NCBI GenBank assembly: GCA_028386065.3
Contig: JAKUCV010000205.1
Location: forward strand, 1 to 64,000
Direction of reading: 5' to 3'
DNA from: Turnera subulata
Taxonomy: Eukaryota; Streptophyta; Magnoliopsida; Malpighiales; Passifloraceae
Length of the DNA stretch: 64,000 bases
Part shown: positions 24,982 to 40,729 of the stretch, one piece after another
Layout of the letters: every line of letters starts with the position of its first letter
Position numbering within the stretch: the first letter of the stretch is position 1
Program-made: the position numbers and the translations under genes
The notes under the pieces: generated by a model
What the model was told of the DNA's origin: nothing
Databases searched by the model: none
Seen by the model: only the letters and a program-made list of their open reading frames with translations

Positions 24982-27741
24982 TGAACCGCCCCGACCCGTA
25001 TTTACTGTACACAGTAAACACGTGCCGGAACTGTGACGACCCAACCAAAATAAGCCCAGCATACAGTGTATACAACAGGAACGCGGGCTCAATAGCCCAA
25101 AATAAAACAACAATAATCATCATAACCAGCCCAATGGCCCAACAATAGTAAAAACAATGCACAACGGAAGACTTAATAACTCACAAAACACTGTATGCGT
25201 CATTGATGCAAACTATGGATCCGAGTCCTGTCCAAGGGATAACGTCGCAGCCTGTCTGGAATGCACCAACCTGTACCAAAAATAACTGAACCTACGGGAT
25301 GAAAGCCCGCAGGTGAGGGGTGAGTCCGAAGTGCTCACCAACCAAGGATAAACAGAGATATGCAGGCAACCGTAATACAGTAAAGCAATTACAAACAAAT
25401 CAACAACATATCTCATATAAGACTGAGCCAAAACCAAAAGAATATTTAACATAATTTCCAATTTTATCTTCCAGGCCCCCGTCACTGGACAAGCTAGGGT
25501 CGTACCAGGTTATCAATTAATTCCGGATGCCAGATCAAAGAGAACCATACCATTCTTACCATACCTTGTTCAACAATCCAAAACTAGATATTTGGTATAT
25601 CCAAACCACTGGGTATTTGGTATACCCCAACCACAGGCATCGTCATGCCAACCGGATATTCGGTATATCCGAACCACTGGGTATTCGGTATACCCCAACC
25701 ACAGGCATCAACATGCCAACCGGATATTCGGTATATCCGAACCACTGGGTATTTGGTATACCCCAACCACAAGCATCAACTTGCCAACCAAATCAAGTAA
25801 CCAAACCAAGTAACCGACCATAGCATCTCAAAATTAATTTTCAAACCATCGGGTCGTACCACTGCCTTCCACGTGACAATTATATCATCATCTCACATCA
25901 ATTTCCAATTTCCATTCCAATTTCCATAATCCATTTCTCAATACCCACAGTCAATAGTTCAACATCAATCTCAGTATAATATCCACAGAATCAATATCAC
26001 AGCCCAATGGAAACAATAATATCCACAGCAATCAAACAGCCAACAATCAACAACTCAACAGTTCAAACGCACAACAAAGCACACAAAGTATTATACAGGC
26101 AACATAACAAGGGTTATCCATCCTCACCTTGGCCGATTACTCAACTCCGGAGACAATGACCGGTCCGACGCCGGCTCCTCGGGAAACTGCCCGATATCCG
26201 AACCTATACAACAAAACAATATATACACATAAATGCATATAATCGGTATGCTATGATGCCAAAAATTATAAATTAAATCCCCCTCGGTTATATGCCTCGG
26301 TTATATTCATAAAATTATCTTTAATCGTTTTTAAAGCCTTTTCCGAAAATAATATATCGTACGTATATCCGAATATTACTTCGGTATATAATACTTTAAT
26401 TAAATCTCTTTCCAAAAATATTTTTATGAAGATATTTATCGTTTCCAAAAATATAATTATCATAAAATAATTTTTCTAGGAAGATATGTATATATATATA
26501 TATATATTCTAAATTATTTACATAAAATATTTATACCTTTCCAAAATATTCTTATAGAAATTATTTATCTTGATGTACATTCTTTTCCAATATATAAATA
26601 TATACCATGTTCATTCCAAATTATTTCACCATATACTATATTATCATTTCCCCAAAAAAATATAATCATACAATTTATTAACATATTCCAGAAAATATAA
26701 TTTCTTCTTCTTTTTTTTTTTATTTTATTTTGGACTGGGTTATGAATAGCATCAGCCCAGCCCACATGAACACCAGCAAGGAAGGCCCAGGCATGGGCCT
26801 ATGCGACAGGCCCACAACCCGGCCAAACCAACCCGCGACCCATTTTGAAGCCGGGTCGTCTTCATCCTCCCACTCACCTAGGTGAGTTGCAGCGGCGGCG
26901 CACGCGTCGGGGAGGAGGCGGCACGGGAACGGAGGCGAAGGCGACAAGAGGAAGACGCGAGGAAGGGAACGAGGCGACGGCTGTTGGTGCTGCAAGCGTC
27001 GGCGGCCGGCTGTTCATTTCGTCGGGTCGGTCGTGGCTGTCGGCAGCAAAAGGGTGGGGAGGACTCGGCGGCTTGCTCGTCGTCGGAGTGCAGCAGCGAG
27101 GAGGAACGGCTATCTCATGGCGGCAAGGAGAGGCGCGGCGGCTAGAGTGAGGTGATGGCGGCCGGCGGTGCGACGAGTGAGAGGTGGCGGCTGGTGGTCG
27201 CGGTGGATCGGGCGGCAACTCCTCCTCCTCTCCTTTTTTTCTTTTTTTTTTTCTTTGTTTCCGATTTCTATTTCCCCTTTTTCCTCTTTTTTTCTTTTTT
27301 TTCCTCTCTTCTTTTTTTCTTTCTTCTTCTTTCTTTTCTCTCTTTTTTTTTTCCTCTCTTTTTTTCTTTTTCTTCTCCTCTCCTTTCCCTTCCTGCTTCC
27401 TTCTTCCTTTAAAAACCGTGGAATCACTGTGAAACCTGTGATTCCTGCAATAATGCAGACAAGCTGCATTATTGAAGCGAGTCCGGTCCGGACCAAAAAA
27501 TAACTGATACCCCCTTAGTTATTTTCCGGTGTGATTTTTCCGAAAATCTCGGGACCCGAAAATACCGACTTAGGCCCGAAAAATCCACGGAAAAATCACG
27601 AGCGCGGGAAAACTCTCGGTTTCGAAAAACGACGCCCGATTTGTCTTGAATTAATTACCCAAGATTAATTCAACAGTAAATCTCGGTAAAAAGACTTTTA
27701 CAGTCCGGTAAAAATCCAAAATTTTTACCCGGGCTGTTACA
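24982..27741 (-). mobile_element. Solo LTR, gypsy family C, TSD CTACG
   Basis: A 2,760-bp block starts TGAACCGCCCCGACCC and ends ACCCGGGCTGTTACA, flanked by CTACG (24977-24981; 27742-27746). The left LTR has the uninterrupted target. It is the same family as the chromovirus LTR at 56902-59670 (same length class, same 68-bp repeats, same ends), so the solo probably derives from such an autonomous element. Composition includes a T/C-rich tract at about 27225-27412. Confidence 0.87.
25586..25789. repeat. Three 68-bp tandem repeats within family C LTR
   Basis: Three adjacent 68-bp units (25586, 25654, 25722), each built from GGATATTCGGTATATCC, accactgggta and accccaaccacaggcat. They differ by only a few bases. 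Two units of the same repeat occur at 57586-57721. Confidence 0.88.
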
Positions 27742-28424
27742 CTACGTCATATTGGGTCAAACGACCATGGGCCTTGTGTTCCATACTTAAATAAAATTTT
27801 TACTTTCAAAACAAAATATGATTTGAAAAGGCACTTTGCAAACTATTTAATATCAATAAAATCCATATTAAATTTCAAAAAAATAAATTTAAGTGCCAAG
27901 CATTTATACCTCTTTAAATTTTATTTTAGTAATTTGTTGGATTATAGGTAAGTAAATTTATAGGCATATTAATAATAATAATAAGAAAATTTTGAGAGTA
28001 GTAAAAATAATAGTAAAAATAATGGAAGTTGACTCGATTGGTAGAATTCTTGATTGACCGCGATAAAAATTTTATTAACCACAGTAAAAGTCAAAACAGC
28101 TTGGTGAAAATCACAAAAATTTTAGCCGGGTCATTACATGAGATGATATCATTCTTGCCAGTTCATAGAAAACGATTTGGTGCTGTATTTTAGGTGTAGT
28201 TTGATAGGTATGAGAATGAATCTGGTCATGTCTATGTTCTCATAAATAGTATGTGTTTGTTTGAAGTTTGAACTGAAGAGAGTGCTTGCTTGGATGTTGC
28301 GGGGCTTATTATAATTGAAGCACATGTTTGCTGTAAAAATGGTCAATGCCTTTATTTGCTTCTTGTCTTTGATTATTGCTAAAAGAAAAAGTATTTCTTT
28401 GATTGGCTTTAAGCAGTAACTCCG

Positions 28425-28631
28425 TATAGAGATTACACAGAATATGATAGAAAGGGATACCAAACCGGTTACCCTAGACTCGTATAATATAGGCATAGAG
28501 TTTGTAGTATACATGCATTACAAGTCTTAGGAGATAGGAGATAGAATATACAGTTGTGTATTTGACAGCTACTACACCAATCTTATCTAACAGCGCCGTA
28601 ACACTAACACTGACTAATACTATCTCTAATA
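28425..28631 (-). repeat. 3' LTR of the copia element
   Basis: 207 bp, plus-strand ends TATAGAGATT and CTCTAATA. Compared with the other LTR it differs by three transitions, near 28490, 28552 and 28590. Confidence 0.92.
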
Positions 28632-28644
28632 TCCCCCCGCAAAA

Positions 28645-31600
28645 TTAACCCGATGAAGCACAGAGGTTGATTTTGTCTCGATTCTCTTGAAAAAGAGCAG
28701 TTGCAAGAGGCTTAGTAAGTATATCTGCTACTTGGTCCTTGCTGCTAATAAACTGAACTTGAAGACGCTTCTTTGCTACTTGATCCCGAACATAGTGAAA
28801 ATCGATCTCGACATGCTTGGTTCTAGCATGAAGAATTGGATTGTGGCTAAGAAAAGTTGCTCCCAGATTATCACACCATAAGATTGGTGTGGGTATATTC
28901 ATTCCCAACTCACGAAGTAAGGATTGTATCCACATTAATTCGGCAGTGCCATCAGCCAATGCTTTGTACTCTGCTTCCGTTGATGAACGAGCAACAGTTC
29001 GTTACTTTCTCGAGGCCCAAGCAATCAAGTTTCCACTGAGGAAAACACAATATCCGGCGGTGGATTTTCTGTCATCAACACTGCCGGCCCAATCTGCATC
29101 TGTATAGACTTGAATTTCACAGGAAGACATGCGTTGCAGCTGGAGACCAAGAGAGATTGTATGCTTCAGGTACCGCAAGATTCATTTCACTTCCACCATG
29201 TGATCCTGTGTTGGTGAATGCATGAACTGGCTCACCTTACTCACCAAGAAAGCAATGTCTGGACGAGTAACTGCGAGATACTGAAGCGAGCCAACCAAGG
29301 TACGATATAGAGTAGGATCAGGAAGGGATTCACCTCGAGTTTTGCTCAAAACTTGTGTAACTGATGCTGGTGTCTGTACTGGTTTGCAAGTATCCATCCC
29401 TGCCTTCGTCAACAAGTCCCGTATATACTTTTTCTGAGTTAGAATGATTCCAGTTTTGGTGTAGCAAACCTCAATACCAAGAAAGTAGGCTGGCCGTCCT
29501 AGATCCCGTAAGGCAAAAGTTTTGCCAAGTGAAGCAATCAATTGCTGAACAAAATCCGGATTATTTCCGGTAATAATGATATCATCCACATATATCAGAA
29601 AGTAAACCTTGATGCCTTGGTGATTATACATAAGAAGAGAGGGATCGGACTTGGAGACTTGGAAACCATGACTAACAAGCGAGTCACTGAGTCGGGAATA
29701 CCAAGCACGAGGTGCTTGTTTCAATCCGTATAAGGATTTCTTTAAGAGACACACATGATGAGGCTTTGATCCATCAACAAACCCTTGGGGTTGGACCATA
29801 TAAACACGTTCATTTAAGAATCCATGCAAAAATGCATTACGTACATCAAGTTGATGTATCACCCAATCTGATGTCAATGCAAGAGACAGTACCACACGAA
29901 TAGTTGTGGGTTTCACCACAGGACTGAATGTCTCACTGTAGTCAAGGCCAGCACGCTGATGAAACCCTTTTGCCACAAGTCTGGCTTTATAACGATCAAC
30001 TGACCCATCAGACTTGCGTTTGATCCTATAAACCCACTTTGACCCAACCAAATTCATGCCTTGCCAGAAAGGAATCAATTCCCATGTTTTATTCTGTATC
30101 AAAGCGTTCATCTCCTCATCCATGGCTCGTCGCCATGCTAGATTTTTAGAGGCAATAGTGTAACAACTTGGCTCCGTAACAGGCGTGGTGTCAAGTTCGG
30201 TAATATGTGAGGAAAGTGAGTATTTGGTAGGTGGTTTTCTGTGTTGTCGAAGGGTCATGGGGTGCTGTCGCATTGAAAGTTGTGGAGAGGGAGAAGTAGG
30301 AGATAGGTTATCAGGCGTTTCTGGTTGGGAAGAAGATAACGATGGTGAAGGAGATGTTGAAGGAGAAGAGAAAGAAATGGGTATAGGCTGTCGTGTTGGA
30401 GAGGCTGTAGGAGTGGAGATATTGGTAGGTAGTGCAGGTTGTGTAGAAGATAGGGACGAGGGTGAGTTGGAGGTGTTGAAGGGAATAGGATCAGGAGGAT
30501 GAGTTGGTGTTTGTGCTGAACCAGAAGACTGTCCTGGCTGCAAAGAGGGGAAGAAAACTGAGAGGGGCACCGAAGTCCATTGGTCAGTGGAGGAAGTTGA
30601 GGTGGACACAGGGACAGACTCTTCACGAAGTGGGAAGACATTCTCATGGAATTGCACATGACGTGCAATATAGAACCTCCGATTTACATAATTATAACAA
30701 CGATAACCTAAGTGTTGTGAACTATATCCTAAGAAGACACAAGAGGTGGAGTGGAAATCAACTTTGTGCCTGTTATATGGACGTAAAAATGGGTAACATA
30801 GACATCCAAATACTCTAAGAAAAGAGTAATCAGGACACTGACCAAACAAAACCTGGAATGGGGACAGATTATTATTGATTGAGGAGGGTAATCGATTAAT
30901 GAGAAAGGTGGCTGTTTTAAACGCAAAATGCCAGAATTTCCTTGGAATATGGGCAGTGGCAATTAAGGTCAGCCCGGTTTCAACAAGATGACGATGCCGT
31001 CGTTCAATAGCACCTTGTTGCTCATGTGTGTGTGGACACATAATGCGGTGACTAATCCCATTAGTAACAAAATACTTATTAAGTTTTCGGTATTCCCCTC
31101 CCCAATCTGTTTGCACAGCCTTAATACGTGTGTCAAACTCCCTCTCAACCCATTTTTAGAAGAGCAAGAAAACATCAAATACATCAGACTTGTGTTTAAT
31201 GGGAAAATACCAAAGATGTTTACTATAATCATCAAGAAATAAAACATAGTATTGGTGGCCATCACTACTAAGTGTAGGTGACGGTCCCCAGACATCACTA
31301 TAGAGCAATTCCAAAGGCTTAGTTGCTCGTTTATTGGAAACAGGAAGATGAAATCGAGATAACTTTCCTAATGGACAATGTTGACACAACTCTAGACTCT
31401 GACGACGAAGAACAGGAAGACCATGACGGGAAAGAACCAACTGTTGGACCTTCTGATGTGGGTGCCCCAATCGTCGGTGCCACACAATAGGATCAACACG
31501 AACAGCCAGAAGAGCTTCCAGTCGCCGGTTTATTGACACAGGAGATAAGTGATATAGGCCATCAATGCTCGGGCCTGTTAACAGGATTTTCTGCGTAGCC

Positions 31601-32972
31601 TGATCCTTAATACAGAAATAATGAGGATGAAATTCAAAGAAAACAACATTGTCTTGGGAAAATTTTTGAACAGAAAGGAGTGATTTAGTTATATTAGGCA
31701 CATGAAGAATGTTTGCTAAGCGTAGTTGTTTAAAGGAAGTTGGTAGAAAATGACAACCAGTACCTGCTATGGGCAAGTTGGCACCATTGCCAACCTGAAG
31801 AGCATCCCCGCCTTGATAATCATCATAAGTATGGAATTGATTATAATCCGGTGTGACATGGTGGCTTGCACCGGTGTCCGGAAACCATGTAGTCAGCGCA
31901 TAGGATCCAGCAGATGAAGATGCCGAAACCTGGGCTGCATTAGCACTGGGATAGTTGGCAGTATTATGCCTTTGATAGCACTGCAAGGCAACATGTCCTT
32001 GATGCCCACAAATCTGACAACGGGGTTTGGATGACTCGGACCCCCATGCTGGTCGAGAACCAATCTGTCCACGGCCAGCTCCTCGGCCACCACGACCGCC
32101 GCGTCCTTGATTAGCACCACGGCCTCGAGTCGCAGAATTAGAGTCGTAAGGAGGTGCTCTATAAACAACATTAGCAGAGGGGGTTGGAACAAGCCCAGCA
32201 GTGGCAGCAACCGGTACAGGAGAGGCATCAAGATTGAGCACCTTCATCAGATCATCATATATGAACTCGTGGCTCATAAGCAGACTATGTAATTCAGAGA
32301 ATGTCACTGGCTCAACTCGAGTTTGGAGAGAGGAGACGAGTGGCTTGTACTCTGCCTTAAGACCACGAAATAAGTACACATTAAAATCATTGATCAAAAT
32401 GGGCTTACCCAGGCAGTCATCTCATCAGCAAGGCGCTTAGCGCGATTGAGATAACGAAGAACTGGTTCATCCGTGTGTTGTTCCAGTCGCTGCATAGCCA
32501 TGTGGATCGCCATGACACGAGTATTATTTGCCGAAGCAAGGGATTCTTCAAGCGCAGCCCAGGCTTCCCTTGACGTCTTTTTGTTCACAACAATAGAGAA
32601 GACATCAACAGTAACGGATGAAAGGATGGCACTTAGGATGAGACTATCCTGTTGGATCCATCGTTGATAATTGGGATTTGGCTGTGGATCACCACCGTCT
32701 TGAATGGAAGGAACCATCGGTGCAGGGCAAGGAAACGTGCCATCAACGTAACCCATAACACCCTGACCAACCAAAAAGGGTTCCATTTGAGCACGCCAGA
32801 AAACGTAATTTGTTTCTGTCAGCTTAATGGAAATGTGATGGTGAGCCTGTGACAAAGGATGTGTCGCAGGGTTGAGTGCAACTGCTGAAACACCACCATC
32901 AGAGGAAGAGGACGAAGAAATACCACTATTATCAACAGAAGCATTTTTGTTTTTCCCTTGATCGTCTGCCAT
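28645..32972 (-). pseudogene. Copia gag-pol polyprotein, interrupted
   Basis: It starts at 32972 (MADDQGKNKNAS). A gag region with CQICGHQGHVALQC (about 32019-31978) is followed by the protease motif DTGAS (about 31878), the integrase zinc region (HRRLGHP, CQHCPLG) and catalytic core, RT with YVDDIIITG, and RNase H with DADWAGS and [10 protein letters not shown] frameshift lies near 32400, and in-frame stops lie at 31156-31158 (TAA, integrase), 29182-29184 (TGA) and 29002-29004 (TAA, RNase H). The last segment ends at 28645, just before the purine tract. The element therefore cannot make a complete polyprotein, although little else is damaged, in keeping with a recent insertion. Confidence 0.92.
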
Positions 32973-32984
32973 TAGAGCTTGAAT

Positions 32985-32997
32985 GGCTCCGCTACCA
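32985..32997 (-). promoter_or_regulatory. Primer-binding site of the copia element
   Basis: Minus-strand TGGTAGCGGAGCC abuts the 5' LTR with no spacer and is initiator tRNA-Met-like. Confidence 0.7.
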
Positions 32998-33204
32998 TAT
33001 AGAGATTACACAGAATATGATAGAAAGGGATACCAAACCGGTTACCCTAGACTCATATAATATAGGCATAGAGTTTGTAGTATACATGCATTACAAGTCT
33101 TAGGAGATAGGAGATAGAATATACAGCTGTGTATTTGACAGCTACTACACCAATCTTATCTAACAGTGCCGTAACACTAACACTGACTAATACTATCTCT
33201 AATA
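32998..33204 (-). repeat. 5' LTR of the copia element
   Basis: 207 bp, three substitutions from its partner. Its outer end is followed directly by the target duplication CTCCG. Confidence 0.92.
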
Positions 33205-34113
33205 CTCCGGAAACTTTATTTTGGTTTTAATGAAGTTTGTGTGTTTTGATTGAGATGTTTTAAGTTTAGAGAGGTATTTATTGTTTGTGAATAAGAACAG
33301 GTCCTTAGGATAACATTTTAGCAAAATCTAACAATTACTCTTGCTTCATCATTTAGTGTTCAGTCCCATTTATTTTGTTGTTCTCGCAAATAGGAGAGCT
33401 ACTCATTGTTTTGTTTTTTTTGTTACTGGATCTATATGCAAACTTCTCTTCTTGTAACAGCATAATTTCATTAATAAACTCCAGAAGAATTAAGCATATT
33501 TATGGTTCATCTTTTTTTTGCATTAAACAAAATCTAATTCTTATTTTTTTTTCTTGTAGATAGCCTACTACAGTGGTACTCTTGAGATTCTGGCATCCAG
33601 TAAAGCTTATGTTGAATTGTGGAATAGATTTTTATAGAGCACTTTGAACTTAATGATGATTTGAAGCATTTGATATATTGTTCATTTTGAGCTTCTGGGG
33701 CATTTTTAGCTTCTGTTCTGGAGTTTGTGTAGTTAAAAACTAGAATGCTGAGTTACGAAAGTTGTAGGCGTGTAATGTAATTCATTATTTATTTTAATGT
33801 GTATGATTTTTGTAAATAGGTAATTATACAGGTATACAGGTAAATAGGTTGTGTGCGTGTTCTGTCATCTATCTATAATTTTTGTAAATAGGTAAATAAA
33901 CAGGTAAACGGGTTATGTAAATGGATACCTAAATAATGAACTGTAAAACTAAACAGGTTGAACAGGTTGACCCGTGATTGACCCGCTTTTTGGCGGGTTC
34001 GTGTCGACACGACCCGTTTATTAATCGTGTCGTGTTCGTGTCGAGTGTTTAATACCTGTTTACATGTCTGACCCCACACGAACCCGACCCGCGAACACGA
34101 ATTGCCAGGTCTA

Positions 34114-34121
34114 GTGGTATG
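34114..34121 (+). repeat. Right target-site duplication of the hAT element (GTGGTATG)
   Basis: Identical to 12321-12328 and directly adjacent to the inverted terminus TTGCCAGGTCTA. Confidence 0.88.
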
Positions 34122-34195
34122 GTAACTTTTATAAATCCAACATGACTAATAGTCACGGGTATGGTAAACTTTTGTTGTATAGTATATACAATGGC

Positions 34196-34372
34196 GGTGG
34201 CCAGGCCCCATGGGTTTTTAGTTTTCCCATATAAGTCCTATCGTAATATGCCTATGTCTTCCTTGAACTTTTAATTTTTTCATATAAGTCCTACCACAAT
34301 ATATATTTAGCTCCCTTTAAATTTTATTTTTTTATATAAATCTTTATTATAATACACGAAATTGTTATATAT
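34196..34372 (+). repeat. Diverged copy of the palindrome-arm repeat family
   Basis: The sequence from ccaggccccatgggttttta through catataagtcctat to gaaattgttatat parallels 52970-53130, the outer right arm of the large palindrome, with many substitutions. Only one arm is present here. The element class is not recognised. Confidence 0.6.
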
Positions 34373-35107
34373 AATAAACTCTCAACATTATATATTTTTT
34401 TGCCGAGCATTTTAGGAGAATATAAACTACATTCCTCCGGAAAAAACCATCACTATTTTATTTGTATATTTTAAATTTTCCACATTTATCAACCACAGTA
34501 ACAATAGCCGGCGTAATAATTTATGGAGGGGACTAGTGGCACTGAACACCCAATTTACAGCTTCTATAGGTTTTATTGTGCAATGATGGAAGCCCACGTA
34601 GTGTTGGATAGACAACAAATAAAAAGAGTGAAGGCCAAGAATCCATTTTCTCACCAAACAGAACATTTCGATTCCATTTTGGGGCAAAAAAGAATAATGA
34701 ATCCACTCCCTTATCATACAAAAGAACCGATGTAGAAGATATTTACTGTACTGGTTCATGAATCGGGTTGTCATGTTTGTTTTTGCTTCATTCACATCAC
34801 AGAAAAGGAAGGCACTCTTTCCTCCGTCCAGCCCAGCCGTAGGCCATAGAAACTAGTACAGACGGCCGGTCGTCGGGCAGAAAACGCTTTAGCTTTGAAA
34901 TTGCGCACGAAAGTGAAAAATGGAAGAAAAAAAACACCAGACCAGACAAGACGCGTGCCACACTGTCCGTTAAATGTAAATCAAAATAATAATATTATTA
35001 TAATCCAAAACGTCCAAAATCGGAATCTTAAAAAAAAGAAACTGCCTTCCCCAAACACACCCTTAACAGCACACCGAAAACCAACCCCTAATCCTTCACT
35101 GCCTTTT
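34373..35107. other. Promoter-side intergenic region of the poly(A) polymerase gene
   Basis: AT-rich sequence without a supported gene. Short open frames on both strands (for example 34427-34795) have no recognisable content. Confidence 0.5.
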
Positions 35108-35324
35108 CCTTCCCTTCTCGATCCTTCCCCTCCTCCTCTCCTCCTCCTCCTCTCCTCCTCCTCCTCCCTCTTATTGCCAAATTCCAGATCTCTCCCCAAA
35201 TTCCCAATTTTGCCCCTCTCAAAACCCCTCCACCGCGCGGCACACATTAGGGTTCCGATCTGCTCTCTCCTCTCTCTCTCTCTCTCTCCCTCTCAGTTTT
35301 TTATTTTTTCTCGCGGGGATCGAA
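35108..35324 (+). promoter_or_regulatory. C/T-rich 5' leader of the poly(A) polymerase gene
   Basis: It contains CTCCTC-type repeats at about 35128-35170 and a (CT)n microsatellite at about 35265-35295, directly upstream of the ATG. Such tracts are typical of plant 5' UTRs and may vary in length between individuals. Confidence 0.5.
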
Positions 35325-39782
<4,458 letters not shown>

Positions 39783-40729
39783 ATCATCTTGATGAGATTG
39801 AAATTTTGTGAATGGAATTTCTGCAACTTGGTAAGTGCAGCATTAAATTGCTGGCTGTTGTGATGGGCTTGGCATGTGAAATGTGGATACCAGGACAGAG
39901 GGTTGACCAAGCTTGGAACTGTAAATAAGTGGTGGTTTTGCCTATACGATCTGGCCTGTGCGCATCACACCCTGCTCCATTGGATCTGTGAGAAGCCTGG
40001 AATTTGTGGACTAGCTGGCGCTTGCTGTCAAATGATTTGAAGACTCATTATTATAGAGCTTCACTCCTTGGCTTAGCGGGTTGGGTTGGTCAAGCTTGGT
40101 CTCATCAGTTGCCGGGCACTGAAGGATTTTTATCAGGAGCCATGCCACATGAAACAACGTTGAGTGAATGTGTGGTTTGTAAGGGATTTTTCAATGTACA
40201 CTAAGTGTTGTTGTAATATAAATCTCTTTCACATTGTCTACAAAGTTTTGACATTTGGAAACGGAAGGAATGTGCTAACATGAAATATCTGAACTCACCG
40301 AGTACTTGCTTCTTGATGGAATTCAGTAACACGCTTAGTGCTGTGATTCTATAAATGTTTAGCCGGTAAGTTATACGTGAAAAATTGCATGGTTTTACAT
40401 TTAAAGGACAAGCCGCATGCTCTGGAGATGGTTTTTAAGTCTTTGAAGTTTGAAGCCTTCAACTTTATCCTTAAGGAGGATTTTTTCAACAGTTCTTGCA
40501 TGACCTGATGGTACTCCTTTTGATTGATTTAGTATATCATCAACAGTTCTTGGCTACTTCTGGTCTTTTGCTTCAAGAATTATAACAGAGTCAGAATTAT
40601 TGAAGTCACAAAATTTAGCAAACAGCTGGTTCCGATTTTTCTTGGGCGAACGTTGATTATTTTCTCAACTATAGTGCAGTACGGTTATGTTACATCATAT
40701 GCTGCTCACTCCTTGTCTGTCCCTACTCC
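39783..40729. other. Convergent 3' regions of poly(A) polymerase and receptor kinase A
   Basis: It carries the polymerase 3' UTR and the kinase 3' UTR. No other gene is seen. On the kinase side it lacks the coding tail that its paralogue has. Confidence 0.6.

Larger units (their letters stand above)
12972..28138 (-). mobile_element. LARD-like Ty3/gypsy derivative with 4-kb LTRs (complete, TSD TGAGA)
   Basis: A long terminal repeat beginning TGAAACACCC and ending GGTCATTACA occurs at 12972-17024 and again at 18333-28138, the second copy being split by two solo LTRs. TGAGA precedes the element (12967-12971) and follows it (28139-28143). In minus orientation the right LTR is the 5' LTR. A primer site TGGTAGCAGAGC (initiator tRNA-Met-like) follows it after three bases, and the purine tract TTAAAGGAGGGTAGAA precedes the 3' LTR. 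The interior is only 1,308 bp and has no protease, RT or integrase. Large LTRs around a non-coding core match the LARD definition, so its proteins must come from another gypsy element. Confidence 0.88.
18333..28138 (-). repeat. 5' LTR (right copy) of the LARD-like element, split by two solo LTRs
   Basis: The LTR continues across 18333-19860, 22821-24981 and 27747-28138, with solo LTRs and their duplicated target bases between. Sequence on each side joins exactly to the uninterrupted left copy. It carries a CACGTG palindrome at 19074-19085 and the AAAACGACGTCGTTTT palindrome at 24874-24889. As the 5' LTR it would have held the promoter, so both insertions would have disrupted transcription. 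Confidence 0.87.
28425..33204 (-). mobile_element. Ty1/copia retrotransposon, 4,780 bp, complete but mutated, TSD CTCCG
   Basis: Two 207-bp LTRs (28425-28631 and 32998-33204) differ at only three positions. CTCCG flanks the element on both sides (28420-28424; 33205-33209). In minus orientation a primer site TGGTAGCGGAGCC directly follows the 5' LTR, and a purine tract GCGGGGGGA directly precedes the 3' LTR. The domain order gag, protease, integrase, RT, RNase H is that of copia. Size and LTR length suit the Ale/Retrofit group, by inference. The LTR ends are TA...TA instead of TG...CA. It sits in the interior of the hAT element. Confidence 0.93.
12329..34113. mobile_element. Non-autonomous hAT-type DNA transposon, disrupted by nested retrotransposons
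   Basis: The left end reads TAGACTTGGCAAAATGGG. The right end, reverse complemented, reads TAGACCTGGCAATTCGTG. Both ends continue into imperfect inverted subterminal sequence built from words such as CCCGACACGAACCC and CGGGTTCGTGTCG. The element is bounded by perfect 8-bp duplications GTGGTATG. Subtracting the LARD-like insertion (with its 5-bp duplication) and the copia insertion (with its own) leaves about 1,828 bp, too short for a complete hAT transposase gene; no BED finger or hATC dimerisation domain was recognised. It must therefore have been mobilised in trans. The remaining interior lies at 12329-12971, 28139-28424 and 33205-34113. Confidence 0.85.

Noticed and set aside
27152..27503. 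Phe/Ser/Leu-rich plus-strand frames in the family C solo LTR
   Set aside because: They translate a T/C homopolymer-like tract in all three frames; this is composition only.
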